From JAZDFP01 sp043801445 (GTDB lineage Bacteria; Planctomycetota; MHYJ01; JACQXL01): 31,229 nucleotides of DNA. The notes under the pieces were generated by a model. It saw only the letters and a list, made by a program, of their open reading frames with translations, was not told where the DNA came from and made no database searches. Below, piece after piece: positions 1-8,307 of this stretch. The position numbers and the translations under genes are program-made. The DNA lies in assembly GCA_043801445.1 (NCBI GenBank), contig JAZDMB010000041.1:1-31229 (forward strand), given 5' to 3'. The number at the start of each line of letters is the position of its first letter. Within the stretch, counting starts at the first letter, position 1.

Positions 1-2
1 TT

Positions 3-188
3 TACCGCGTTAGAGTAATTTTCAGCTTGCGATATAAAATTCCGTTTAGTTTTAATGCATCCGGTTGTAATAACTCTAATGTGGCAGGTTTTAACGACTC
101 TCGGAGAGTTTATAAATCCAAATACTTCTTTAATAAATATACATTTGATTCACAATACTGTCAAGGAGAATTTAATATTAATATGTAG
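3..188 (+). CDS. Possible C-terminal tail of a gene cut by the window edge
   Basis: The third forward frame is open from the window edge for 61 codons and ends in TAG at 186-188. The inferred tail is rich in aromatic residues, Asn and Lys (for example KYFFNKYTFDSQYCQGEF). No domain is recognisable. An open run of this length in AT-rich DNA can arise by chance, so this is a weak call. If real, its 5' part lies outside the window. Confidence 0.25.
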   Translation, partial: YRVRVIFSLRYKIPFSFNASGCNNSNVAGFNDSRRVYKSKYFFNKYTFDSQYCQGEFNINM

Positions 189-226
189 AAAATGAGTTAA
201 GAGGATAGAAACCGCAAGATTCACCG

Positions 227-244
227 CCCCGATGTGCATCGGGG
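227..244. repeat. Perfect GC-rich hairpin in intergenic DNA
   Basis: The arms CCCCGATG and CATCGGGG enclose a 2-nt loop, an 8-bp stem. It is followed by AAACTCCGGCG, a short string that recurs at about 21395 next to another small hairpin. It resembles the other dispersed palindromes of this window and has no U-tract to make it a terminator. Confidence 0.5.
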
Positions 245-310
245 TAAACTCCGGCGCAAAGGACGCGGAGATGTTAAGTTAAAAGTTAGAGGTAAAGGTT
301 AAGCGGGAGA

Positions 311-486
311 TTTTACCGCAGAGGCGCAGAGAAAGATAATTAATAAGGAGGCCATGAAACCAAGATTAATTTTCCTGAATTCCTGGACTCCTTATAAAAT
401 ACTCCGTGTTCTTTGTGGCGGAAGTTAATTTCATCTTGGATTCCTGGTTTCCTTATAGTTATTTCGGCTCCGTGTTCTTTATTTGG
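311..486. repeat. Dispersed intergenic repeat overlapping the 3' end of the MFS gene
   Basis: This stretch contains CCGCAGAGGCGCAGAG, then CTCCGTGTTCTTTGTGGCGG, then a segment built around TTTCATCTTGGATTCCTGG and TTTCCTTATA. The same modules recur in the same order and orientation at 30755-30870. Inside the element, 342-371 is an inverted partial copy of 427-458. The string CTCCGTGTTCTTT occurs twice, at about 402-414 and 470-482. The second copy lies inside the MFS coding sequence and encodes part of its last residues (IKNTEPK), so the repeat has supplied the C terminus. No gene is visible in 189-458 apart from these repeats. Confidence 0.7.
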
Positions 487-1670
487 CTGCTCGAATCTTT
501 TCCGAATATCCAGAAGAAAGCCATTCCGAGAAAACCGAAACAGGTAGCAGTTAATAAATTTGTTTCCGGCGATATCTGCCATAAAAATGCGCCGCCCACA
601 GCAGCCAGCGAAACGATTATGTCTCTTACGAGGTAATACATTCCGAACATGCACGCCTTCTTGTCTTCAGGCGCCAAATCCATAATCAATGCCTTTCTGG
701 TCGGTTCGCCGAATTCTTTCAAGCCTCTTACGATAAAGGCAATAATCATCATTGTAAAAGAACGGGAAAACAAGAGAACCAGCGGGAATACGGCGAAATT
801 AAAAAAGGTGATGACGACAAAGGGTTTTTTGGAGCTTTTATCAGCCAGATAGGCGATGGGGATATAAACAAGCATTGCCGTAGCCATTTCAATCGTGGTC
901 AGCAGTCCGAATTCAAGGGCCGAGATGCCATTATTTTTGATGCACCAGACTACCACAAAGGCATAGGGTATCTGTTCCGCAAATCGGACCAGGATATCCG
1001 AGACAAGGAGTTTTTTCAATAATACGGGCATTTCGCCCCATAAGGTCAGCGGATTTTTTTCGGCGCGGCACTGCCGGTCTTCTTCTTCAATCATTAACTG
1101 CTGTAATATCAGCGAGACGCCCCCTAAAATCAGGGCAATGACAAAGGACATCCTGACCCCGTTTTTTTCGCCGTACAGTCCGATCATCAGCCCGCCGATA
1201 ATCGGGCCCAAAGCCATGGGGATTCGGCGAACCAAAGAATGGAGCGAGACGCCCATGGTCCGTTTATTCTGAGGCAATGATTTGGAGACCAGGCTCATCG
1301 TGGCCGGCAGTGAAATGGCGGTCCAGGACAGGAAGAACACGGAACCGATAAATACCGCCTGCCAGTAAGGGAAAATGATGACGATAACATACCCGAACAT
1401 CGCGATAAGATTGAAGACGAGAAGCGCTTTTTTGTGTCCGAGCCGGTCGCTCAGGTATCCGCCGGGGAATGAGTAGAGCGCCGAGAGCAGATTATCCAGG
1501 CCATTCAAAAAACCGATTGATAGTATGCCGCCTCCTAATGCCAGGAGATAAATGGGCAAAAAACGCTCGGCCATTTTTTCGCCTAACCCGACCAGGATAA
1601 CCATGGAAAGCAAGGCGACCATGCTTTTTTTAAGGCCGAGAAATCCTATGATTTTATGATATAGGTTCAT
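459..1670 (-). CDS. Major facilitator superfamily (MFS) transporter
   Basis: A 403-residue polytopic inner-membrane protein with about 12 hydrophobic segments, the usual MFS length. The cytoplasmic loop between TM2 and TM3 carries the MFS motif A form GYLSDRLGHKK (about residues 74-84), and a second copy-like loop AYLADKSSKK starts the second half. This supports proton- or solute-coupled transport, but the substrate cannot be read from the sequence. The start is ATG at 1670, and no strong Shine-Dalgarno sequence is seen. It is the last gene of a minus-strand run with the WG-repeat gene (16-nt gap) and miaB, so co-transcription is likely. The C-terminal tail is polar and encoded by the dispersed repeat at 311-486, which suggests repeat insertion altered the original end. 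Confidence 0.85.
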   Translation of the reverse strand: MNLYHKIIGFLGLKKSMVALLSMVILVGLGEKMAERFLPIYLLALGGGILSIGFLNGLDNLLSALYSFPGGYLSDRLGHKKALLVFNLIAMFGYVIVIIFPYWQAVFIGSVFFLSWTAISLPATMSLVSKSLPQNKRTMGVSLHSLVRRIPMALGPIIGGLMIGLYGEKNGVRMSFVIALILGGVSLILQQLMIEEEDRQCRAEKNPLTLWGEMPVLLKKLLVSDILVRFAEQIPYAFVVVWCIKNNGISALEFGLLTTIEMATAMLVYIPIAYLADKSSKKPFVVITFFNFAVFPLVLLFSRSFTMMIIAFIVRGLKEFGEPTRKALIMDLAPEDKKACMFGMYYLVRDIIVSLAAVGGAFLWQISPETNLLTATCFGFLGMAFFWIFGKDSSSQIKNTEPK

Positions 1671-1686
1671 GTAATATTTTTACTTA

Positions 1687-3255
1687 TTACTTCGTAGGTT
1701 CCCAGACATATTTACCAGTCTTGTCAATATAACCAATTTTACATTCGCTAAAAGATCCTTTAGTGTAAAAAATAACTTGGGCTAATCCATTGTGAAAATT
1801 GCCAACCTCATCAAACTCTGGTTTTATGACCATATTTCCAGACTTATCAATATAACCCCATTTTTCTCCCATTCTTCCTATTCTTACAGCCGCCATTCCT
1901 TCAGAAAATACTGGTACTAAATAAGAAAATATTTGAGGACCAACATCATCAAATTGTGGCTTAATGGTTATATCCCATTTCTTATTGATAAAACCCCACT
2001 TATTCTTAATTTTTACGGCAGCAAGACCTTCGCTAAAAGGAGTAGCATTATTGTACTCAAATGGTGTAACTATATAACCTGACTTGTTAGTATACCCCCA
2101 TATATCATTAAATGAAACCGCTGCCAACTCTTCGGAAAACCTCGTAGCAAATGTGAACTGCGGATTTATAATAAAAATCCCTTTTTTATCTATATAACCC
2201 CAAATATTATTAAGTCTTGCCGCTGCCAATCCTTCGGAAAAATCGCCACAGTTAAGAAAATCAAACTGAGGTTTTATGACAACATTCCCTTCTTTATTAA
2301 TCCAACCTTGTTTACTAATATTTTTTTCTTTTACATAATTACTTATTCTTGCTAAACCATCGGAAAATCCACCAGGATAAAAAGTAAAATGTTCCTTCGG
2401 TCCAATAACTATTTGTCCTGTCTTATCAATATATGCATTCTTATCCAATGCATTCTTATCATCGATTTGTACATATGCCAATCCTTCTGAAAAATTCCAA
2501 GCCGAAACAAACTGAGGTTTAATAACTATTTTCCCTGTTATATCAATATAGCCCCACTTGCCATCAATTAACACTGAAGCCAATCCTTCAAAGAAATACG
2601 ATGTATATGATAACTGTAGTCGACGGCGCTCACTGACTCTAGACTGTTTTCCTCCAGGTAGGGGTTGAGGTAGAGGCCATCGTGAGACAAGTAATCCACT
2701 CCACCACATAAGTTCCGGGAATAAGTCAAAAGAATAATTAGAATCATTAAACACTTGAAATTGAGGTTCTATAACTATTTTACCTGCTTCATCAATATAG
2801 CCAATTTTATCGTTTAGAAGAATAGGAAACAATGCGATTGATGACTTATCTTTTTCTTCTTCCTTGACGGTTTCTTCAGTTAAGTTTAGCGTTTCTTTTG
2901 ATAAATCAGGATATTTTTTCTCTTCTTCTATTTTTGAGGTTATCTGCTTAGTAGATGGCACTGATTCCTGTTTTGTGATTATTTGCTCAACAGATGTTAT
3001 TGATTCCTGAGTAATAGTTTTAGGTTGCTGGTCAATGGCCGGCTGAGAAGTTTTAGCCGATGCGGTTGGAGATATGAGATTTGGCGATGGCTTTTTTGCG
3101 GTTGCATCAGTTTTTTGTTGTTCTATTACAATCGGTTTATTCCCAGAAATAGGTATAGTTGATGTGGTTTTGATATAATAAATGCTATTTATTATAAGAC
3201 AGATGAAGATTACAACCAATACACCAATGAATATAAATAAGAGTTTTTTATTCAT
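1687..3255 (-). CDS. Membrane-anchored WG-repeat protein
   Basis: An N-terminal hydrophobic anchor (residues about 4-24 after MNKK) is followed by a low-complexity Lys/Thr/Ser/Glu-rich linker to about residue 135. About nine WG repeats then follow, of the form WGYIDxxGxIVIKPQF...FSEGLAxV. WG repeats form a beta-rich solenoid-like surface, and their general role (binding, envelope) is unsettled. The protein is probably anchored in the inner membrane with its repeats outside. I choose ATG at 3255; an in-frame GTG at 3267 would add four residues. The first repeat is interrupted by about 35 residues that include PLPQPLPGGKQSRVSERRR, the translation of a dispersed repeat (2619-2688). The reading frame survives. 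The gene begins right after the shortened miaB gene, with a gap of only a few bases. Confidence 0.8.
   Translation of the reverse strand: MNKKLLFIFIGVLVVIFICLIINSIYYIKTTSTIPISGNKPIVIEQQKTDATAKKPSPNLISPTASAKTSQPAIDQQPKTITQESITSVEQIITKQESVPSTKQITSKIEEEKKYPDLSKETLNLTEETVKEEEKDKSSIALFPILLNDKIGYIDEAGKIVIEPQFQVFNDSNYSFDLFPELMWWSGLLVSRWPLPQPLPGGKQSRVSERRRLQLSYTSYFFEGLASVLIDGKWGYIDITGKIVIKPQFVSAWNFSEGLAYVQIDDKNALDKNAYIDKTGQIVIGPKEHFTFYPGGFSDGLARISNYVKEKNISKQGWINKEGNVVIKPQFDFLNCGDFSEGLAAARLNNIWGYIDKKGIFIINPQFTFATRFSEELAAVSFNDIWGYTNKSGYIVTPFEYNNATPFSEGLAAVKIKNKWGFINKKWDITIKPQFDDVGPQIFSYLVPVFSEGMAAVRIGRMGEKWGYIDKSGNMVIKPEFDEVGNFHNGLAQVIFYTKGSFSECKIGYIDKTGKYVWEPTK
2619..2688 (-). repeat. Dispersed repeat inserted in frame in the WG-repeat gene
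   Basis: Read on the minus strand this segment encodes LPQPLPGGKQSRVSERRR. It separates the start of the first WG repeat (GYIDEAGKIVIEPQF) from its FFEGLASV half. The other WG units in the protein have no insertion at this point. Similar Pro/Gly/Arg-rich translations are typical of intergenic palindromic repeats in several bacterial genomes, so this is read as a mobile or amplified repeat that happened to keep the frame. Confidence 0.6.
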
Positions 3256-3270
3256 ACTTAAAAACACTCA

Positions 3271-4452
3271 TTACTCTGCATTACTACCAATGCCTTTCCA
3301 ATGATTCAACAGATAATTATTCCTGTATTTTTTGGTTTCCATCGGGACATCGTCAGGCAGTTTGGATGCCTTGGTGCCTGAACGGGGCGAATACTTGAAT
3401 ACGTATATTTTTGAAAATCCCGATTCCTTGACCAGAGAGACCGTATCTTGGAAATCTTCGTCGGTTTCGGTCGGAAAGCCCACAATAAAATCAGACACAA
3501 TCTTAATATCAGGAATCAGTGTTTTTGCCTTTTGCACTATTTCCAGATATTCTTTACGGGTGTATCTGCGGTTCATCATCTTAAGGATTCTATCGGAGCC
3601 GGATTGGGCAGGCATATGCAATTCCCGCTTTATCTCGGGAAATTCTTTCATCGTCCGGAGTAATTCGTCAGTTATATCTGCCGGATGGGAAGTGATGAAG
3701 GAAAGCGGTGAGCGGTGAGCGGTTAGCGGTGAGCGGTGAATAACCTTAACCAGTTCTTTCAGAAGATACGAAAGATTTATTTTATTGCCGAGCGACTTGC
3801 CATATCCTGTTACATTCTGTCCGAGCAGGGTGAATTCGCTGATTCCTTTATCCAGAAGCGAGCTGACTTCTTTTATAATCTCTTCCGGAGTCCGGCTGAT
3901 TTCCTTTCCGCGCACATAGGGAACAATGCAATAAGAACAGAAATTATCACAGCCTCTTATCACCTGGACATAGGCGTGATTTTTGTCCGAGATAAAACTT
4001 GAGTGTTCGTATTTCTCGCCTTTTACCAGACCCTCTTCGTCGGCGCAGACTATCCTGTTGGCATTTTGACTGCGTCCGCCAAAGGCGGATCCGCCTCTGG
4101 AGGATAATTTGTCAATCTGGGTAACGATGCTTTTATAGCGATGCGGACCGCAGACCAAAGAGACGTGAGGCAATCTTTTGAAGATTTGTTCTTTGTCCTT
4201 CTGAGCCATACAGCCGATGATGCCGATAACCAAGCCGGGCTTTTTTAACTTGAGCGGTTTAAGATTAGCCACCCGTGAATAGACCCGTTCCTCGGCGTGT
4301 TCACGGACACTGCAGGTATTGACCAGAATCACATCTGCCTCGGATTCGGACGAAGCGAGTTTATAACCTGATTCAAGCAAGGCGCCGGTGATAAGCTCAG
4401 AGTCCAGTTTATTCATCTGGCAGCCGAATGTCAGTATAAAAACCTTTGACAT
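3271..4452 (-). CDS. miaB: MiaB-type tRNA methylthiotransferase lacking the TRAM domain
   Basis: Radical-SAM methylthiotransferase that converts N6-isopentenyl-adenosine-37 of tRNA to its 2-methylthio form. The N-terminal UPF0004 domain has FGCQMN with C11, VNTCS with C47 and GCMAQ with C80 for the auxiliary cluster. The radical-SAM motif is in GCDNFCSYCIVPYVRG. LLGQNVTGYG and HMPAQSGSDRILKMMNRRYT favour MiaB over RimO or MtaB. At 393 residues it is shorter than the usual ~430-470. The sequence stops about 20 residues after FKYSPRSGTKA, where the RNA-binding TRAM domain should begin, and the WG gene follows directly. Two dispersed repeats lie in frame: SSRGGSAFGGRS (4075-4104) and HRSPLTAHRSPL (3703-3745). 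On the minus strand 4475-4480 reads TATAAT, a possible -10 with no good -35. Confidence 0.85.
   Translation of the reverse strand: MSKVFILTFGCQMNKLDSELITGALLESGYKLASSESEADVILVNTCSVREHAEERVYSRVANLKPLKLKKPGLVIGIIGCMAQKDKEQIFKRLPHVSLVCGPHRYKSIVTQIDKLSSRGGSAFGGRSQNANRIVCADEEGLVKGEKYEHSSFISDKNHAYVQVIRGCDNFCSYCIVPYVRGKEISRTPEEIIKEVSSLLDKGISEFTLLGQNVTGYGKSLGNKINLSYLLKELVKVIHRSPLTAHRSPLSFITSHPADITDELLRTMKEFPEIKRELHMPAQSGSDRILKMMNRRYTRKEYLEIVQKAKTLIPDIKIVSDFIVGFPTETDEDFQDTVSLVKESGFSKIYVFKYSPRSGTKASKLPDDVPMETKKYRNNYLLNHWKGIGSNAE
3703..3745. repeat. Heptanucleotide tandem repeat inside miaB
   Basis: Five successive 7-mers AGCGGTG/AGCGGTT stand in a row on the plus strand, then AATAACC. On the coding strand they give HRSPLTAHRSPL between LVKVI and SFITSHPADI, where MiaB proteins normally have a short loop before the TSHP motif. 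The same heptamer family occurs in hdrA (10502-10563), after hdrA (11383-11412) and in mvhD (11521-11553). Confidence 0.75.
4075..4104. repeat. GC-rich palindromic repeat inside miaB
   Basis: TCCGCC-AAA-GGCGGA is followed at once by TCCGCC-TCT-GGAGGA, giving two small back-to-back hairpins. On the coding strand it encodes RGGSAFGGR, a Gly/Arg-rich insertion in an otherwise conserved stretch between the third cysteine and the radical-SAM motif. Together with 3703-3745 this makes two in-frame repeat insertions in one gene. Confidence 0.65.
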
Positions 4453-4502
4453 AATATATAAATATAAGGTATAAATTATAAGGTGTAAAGTAAAAGTAGA
4501 GG

Positions 4503-4605
4503 AACACGAATGGGACGAATACGGTCCGAAGGACTCCGCATGAGTCTTCGGACTCCATCGGAGCGAATATCACGAATATAATTTCCTATTCGTGCGATTC
4601 GTGTT
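4503..4605. repeat. Nested palindromic repeat upstream of rodA
   Basis: The outer arms at 4503-4521 and 4587-4605 match at 17 of 19 positions (AACACGAAT... and ...ATTCGTGTT). Between them lies a second inverted repeat, TCCGAAGGACTC and GAGTCTTCGGA (about 4525-4552). The element fills most of the space between divergent miaB and rodA, so it sits in or near both promoters. It has the look of a dispersed intergenic repeat rather than an operator, because the arms are long and nested. Confidence 0.6.
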
Positions 4606-4620
4606 AAAAGTATTTTTATA

Positions 4621-5775
4621 ATGAAACAGCAATTAACGTCAGAGACAAATTTTATAATTATCCCGATGCTCCTGCTTACTTTAATCGGGGTGATTGCCAT
4701 CTGGTCTGTTTCACCCGGAGCGAGTAATCTATTCCAGACCGAGCCTATCCTGTCGCGAACCAATCTGACGCAAGCGATGTCATTTCAGCCGATTAAACAA
4801 ATCCTTTTTGCTCTTTTAGGCCTAATGCTGTTTATCCTTATCGGCCGCTGGAATTATTATAGTTTCAGGAAATATTCCGTGGCATTATATATAATAATGA
4901 TGGTGATATTAATAGGCTTAGCGGTGTATGGTAAATTTTCGCACGGTTCAAAACGCTGGGTTTACTTGGGTCCTTTTGCATTCCAGCCGTCCGAATATAT
5001 GAAAATCATTACCGTTCTGGTATTGGGGCAGTATTTAATGCATAAGACTAATATTGCCACATTAAAAGGGTTATTTATTCCGTATCTTTTGGTATTTGTC
5101 CCGATGGGGTTGATTTTAATGCAGCCGGATTTGGGGACGTCGTTAGTTTTCCTGCCGATACTTTTTGTAATGGTTTATGTGGCCGGCGCCCGGGTGAAAT
5201 ACCTGCTGATAACCATTTTGATAGGCATTCTTTTCCTGCCGATTGCTTATTTCTGGCTGATGAAGGATTACCAGAAATCGCGGCTTCACGTATTTCTGAA
5301 TCCTTCAAAATCACCGACCGCAGATGCATATCATCTTCTTCAATCGCGTATCGCGGTCGGTTCCGGAGGTCTTTTCGGTTCATTCTGGCAGGACTCCGAG
5401 CAGACACCAACCATTTTTGTTCCCGCACGGCATAATGATTTTATTTTTACGGTTATTGCCGAGAAAGGAGGATTTGTAGGAGTTTCTGTCGTTTTACTGC
5501 TCTATTTTATATTATTCGCTTCGTCATTATTTATTGCCGCATCTACCCGCGAGCCGTATGGCCGTCTTATTATTGTCGGAATTACGGCTTATCTGATAAC
5601 GCAGGTCGTAATTAATATTGCGATGACCGTAGGATTAGCGCCGATTACGGGAATAACCCTGCCTTTGATTTCTTACGGCGGTTCATCGCTTACTTCGACT
5701 TTTATCGCACTGGCTTTTATATTTAATATCCGTAATAAACAGATTCCGACATTTTCTTCGCGTGATTTTGAATAA
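4621..5775 (+). CDS. rodA: RodA-type SEDS peptidoglycan glycosyltransferase
   Basis: An inner-membrane SEDS protein that polymerises lipid II into glycan strands, normally with a class B PBP in the elongation complex. The 384 residues carry about ten hydrophobic segments. SEDS landmarks are HGSKRWVYLGPFAFQPSEYMK (about residues 103-123), QPDLGTSLVFLP (about 170-181), HNDFIFTVIAEKGGFVG in the extracellular loop and PLISYGGSSL near the C terminus. The GSKRW...FQPSE form and length fit RodA better than FtsW. The start ATG at 4621 has no strong Shine-Dalgarno sequence. No mreC, mreD or PBP2 gene is next to it here, and the next gene begins 38 nt downstream in the same direction. Confidence 0.9.
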   Translation: MKQQLTSETNFIIIPMLLLTLIGVIAIWSVSPGASNLFQTEPILSRTNLTQAMSFQPIKQILFALLGLMLFILIGRWNYYSFRKYSVALYIIMMVILIGLAVYGKFSHGSKRWVYLGPFAFQPSEYMKIITVLVLGQYLMHKTNIATLKGLFIPYLLVFVPMGLILMQPDLGTSLVFLPILFVMVYVAGARVKYLLITILIGILFLPIAYFWLMKDYQKSRLHVFLNPSKSPTADAYHLLQSRIAVGSGGLFGSFWQDSEQTPTIFVPARHNDFIFTVIAEKGGFVGVSVVLLLYFILFASSLFIAASTREPYGRLIIVGITAYLITQVVINIAMTVGLAPITGITLPLISYGGSSLTSTFIALAFIFNIRNKQIPTFSSRDFE

Positions 5776-5813
5776 TATAGTAAACGGATTAAGCAGATTA
5801 ATCGGATAGCAAA

Positions 5814-6677
5814 ATGATAGTTCTTAAGTTTATTTCATTTATCGTTCGTCTATTACCGCTGGGCGTTGCATTAAAGATAGGCGATTGGCTGGGAATGTTG
5901 GTATGGTGGTTATTCCCATCCAGACGTAAAATAACCGCTGACAATCTCAAAAAAGCGTTTGCTCACATAAAAACCAACCGGCAATTACACAAGATAGCGC
6001 AAGGGATGGCTAAAAACATGGGCAAGAACCTTATGGAATTCTTCAGACTGCCCGCCCTTTCCAAAGATAATATAGAAAACTATATCGAATTTAACGGCTT
6101 GGAACACCTTGAAAATGCCCTGAGACTGAAAAGAGGGGTTTTTATTCTGACTGCTCATTTGGGAAATTGGGATTTGGTCGCCGCGGCCTGCGTTTTAAAA
6201 GGTTATCGCGTTAACGTGGTTACCAAGCACCTCAAGATCAGTTTATTTAATAAATTCTGGCTGGACTACCGCGCCAGAATGAATATCAACCAGATTTATC
6301 GCGAGGGTTCCCTGCGGGAGATAATCAATGCCTTGAAAAGAAATGAACTTATGGGATTTATATTAGACCAGCACGCCAAGAGCAGTGACGGCATTCTTAT
6401 TGATTTCTTTAACCGACCGGCCTGGACCACGCCTTCCCTGGCGGTTTTAGCTCAGCGATATAATGCGCCGGTTGTCCCGTGTTTTATTGTCAGGCAGAAT
6501 GACGGCAGGCATAAAATAATCTTTGAACCTGACATACCATTCCGGGAAATGCCGACACCCGAAGAGACGATTCGTTATAATACCCAGATTTATACCGATG
6601 TAATCGAGCGGTATATCAGGGCATATCCCGAGCAGTGGATTTGGATGCACCGCCGATGGAAAACGAAAGGAATATAA
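5814..6677 (+). CDS. LpxL/HtrB-family lipid A-type acyltransferase
   Basis: A 287-residue protein of the lysophospholipid acyltransferase superfamily, lipid A biosynthesis branch. It would transfer an acyl chain from acyl-ACP to a lipid A precursor at the inner leaflet of the inner membrane. The N terminus is a hydrophobic anchor (about residues 4-33). The catalytic HX4D motif is in LTAHLGNWDLVAA. GFILDQHAKSSDGILIDFFNRPAWTTPSLAVLA and the end PEQWIWMHRRWKTKG are typical of this family. It implies an outer membrane with a lipid A-like glycolipid. It lies 38 nt after rodA and one base before the next start, so the three genes probably share a transcript. The acyl donor and acylated position cannot be read from the sequence. 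Confidence 0.85.
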   Translation: MIVLKFISFIVRLLPLGVALKIGDWLGMLVWWLFPSRRKITADNLKKAFAHIKTNRQLHKIAQGMAKNMGKNLMEFFRLPALSKDNIENYIEFNGLEHLENALRLKRGVFILTAHLGNWDLVAAACVLKGYRVNVVTKHLKISLFNKFWLDYRARMNINQIYREGSLREIINALKRNELMGFILDQHAKSSDGILIDFFNRPAWTTPSLAVLAQRYNAPVVPCFIVRQNDGRHKIIFEPDIPFREMPTPEETIRYNTQIYTDVIERYIRAYPEQWIWMHRRWKTKGI

Positions 6678-6678
6678 A

Positions 6679-8151
6679 ATGAAAAAGCTATTGCGTAAAT
6701 CCGCATTAATAGTGCTGTTATGCAGTATGGCAGCGGTATCGGCTGCACCGGGCGAAGAGGATACCGGCAAGGAAAAGCAAAATGCCTATGAGAAATATGC
6801 AAAAGCGGCCGAGAATATTTTAAGTGAGATTGAAAATGGACTTTATAACTTGCGAGGAAATGCGGACCAGAAAATTATCGAGAAGAAGATAGCGGCTGAT
6901 TTTAAGAAGATAAACGAGGAAACCAAAGCAGTAGATTTATCAGCAGATGAAACAAATAAACCGCCTATTTCTTTAACATTATTGAGAGGTTCTTTTGGCA
7001 TTTATCGCTGTTTGGCGCAGGTATTCACTAAAGCCCAGGCCAGTAAATCACCTGACAGAATAACGCCATATTTACATCGGTTATTAAATGGTTATATGGA
7101 AATCACTAAAACCGCATTAAAGAATAAAGAATCCATAACGAACAAGGATTGTCCTTTATGCGAAGGAAAGGGAATAATCAAGTGTTATTGGTGCAGCGGA
7201 GCCTCGGGGATTTGCCCGCATTGCGATGGAGCAGGATGCGTTGCCTGCGATAAAACCGGAATCTGTCCGGTGTGTATCGGGGGAGGTAAAATCCCCTGTT
7301 TGATATGCGTCAGCATATCCCGCAGTCCGGATGATATAACAGAGGATATAAATTTCGGTAAAATTTCGGCAAATGAAACCCCGGCTGCGGTAAGCCAGCT
7401 TGGCAATGCCGCGTGGAAACACGAGTTGGTTATCACGCCCATTGAGGACGGCAAATGGGGCTGTTTTCTGGAAGACGCCAGGCAGGTGATGCTCTCGGCG
7501 GCCGGTGAACTGTGGAAGTATTTTCCGGACCGGAAGATTCCGCTCATTGAGGTAGTGCCCAAGGGCGGTCCAATCGTTTACCCCAATATCGGGGAGGATC
7601 AGCATGCCCGTATCATTCTGAACACCGGTGATAACCTCTGGGCTCAGATGGCTTACCAATTCGCCCATGAGTTCTGCCATCTTTTATGTGACTGGAGCGA
7701 CCAGAGTAATCAGATGTGGTTCCAGGAAACGTTGTGCGAGATGGCATCCCGTTTTGCCCTGAGTCGGATGGCGGAGACATGGCAGGACAGTCCGCCCTAT
7801 CCTAACTGGAAGGATTATGCCAAATCCCTGCAAGTATTTTTGGATGATCTGCAGAAGAATGACAGGCTTCCCAGGGATAAGACATTAGCCCAGTGGTATC
7901 GCGAGAACCACGAGGCTCTGCGGGTGAACTCCATCGACCGGCCCAGGAACAATGTCGTTGCCGCCGAGTTATGGAAAATGATGGACGCGCAGCCGGAGCA
8001 CTGGGAGGCCGTCACGTATTACCCGCGCGGGAAACTTAAACCGGATACGTTTGACGAATTCCTTCGGGTCTGGCAGAAGAACTGCCCCGAGAAACACAGG
8101 GCGTTCATTGCCGCTATCGCCAAGAAGTTCGAGATTACCCTGCCTCACTGA
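6679..8151 (+). CDS. Secreted zinc-finger and HExxH metallopeptidase-like protein
   Basis: A 490-residue protein not recognised as a named family. Residues 1-23 look like a Sec signal peptide (MKKLLRK, hydrophobic core, AVSAA). Residues about 158-208 contain repeated CxxCxGxG-like motifs (CPLCEGKG, CPHCDGAG, CPVCIGGG, CLIC), like the zinc-binding region of DnaJ. Residues 330-334 are HEFCH, a match to HExxH, followed by WFQETLCE with E350 in the position of the third zinc ligand in gluzincins. A zinc peptidase acting outside the cytoplasm is therefore likely, with the zinc-finger region as a binding or structural module. The start is ATG at 6679, with AAAGGA upstream, directly after the acyltransferase stop. 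Confidence 0.65.
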   Translation: MKKLLRKSALIVLLCSMAAVSAAPGEEDTGKEKQNAYEKYAKAAENILSEIENGLYNLRGNADQKIIEKKIAADFKKINEETKAVDLSADETNKPPISLTLLRGSFGIYRCLAQVFTKAQASKSPDRITPYLHRLLNGYMEITKTALKNKESITNKDCPLCEGKGIIKCYWCSGASGICPHCDGAGCVACDKTGICPVCIGGGKIPCLICVSISRSPDDITEDINFGKISANETPAAVSQLGNAAWKHELVITPIEDGKWGCFLEDARQVMLSAAGELWKYFPDRKIPLIEVVPKGGPIVYPNIGEDQHARIILNTGDNLWAQMAYQFAHEFCHLLCDWSDQSNQMWFQETLCEMASRFALSRMAETWQDSPPYPNWKDYAKSLQVFLDDLQKNDRLPRDKTLAQWYRENHEALRVNSIDRPRNNVVAAELWKMMDAQPEHWEAVTYYPRGKLKPDTFDEFLRVWQKNCPEKHRAFIAAIAKKFEITLPH

Positions 8152-8230
8152 CAGGGCGGGCATTAAAGAAAAAGTCTTATCAGCGGCAAAATAAATTCTG
8201 TTCTTTTGTCTTTGGGCGAGCCTCTTTTTC

Positions 8231-8259
8231 TTGACCATAGAAGAAATAAATAGTAAATT
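8231..8259 (+). promoter_or_regulatory. Candidate sigma70-type promoter for hdrA
   Basis: TTGACC (8231-8236) and TAAATT (8254-8259) are separated by 17 bp, about 50 bp before the hdrA start. The -35 is 5/6 and the -10 is 4/6 to consensus. The position, in the only gap (156 bp) before the ten-gene redox run, fits an operon promoter. Confidence 0.4.
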
Positions 8260-8307
8260 GTTATATTCTAATAACCTTATGTTTTAACAATATTATTAAT
8301 TACAATT

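Noticed and set aside
4476..4763. A minus-strand ORF over the rodA start
   Set aside because: It runs through the nested palindrome and the rodA coding sequence and has no recognisable domain or ribosome binding site.
7156..7680. A 174-codon antisense ORF inside the metallopeptidase gene
   Set aside because: It is a shadow of a forward gene with a signal peptide, zinc motifs and HExxH in frame.
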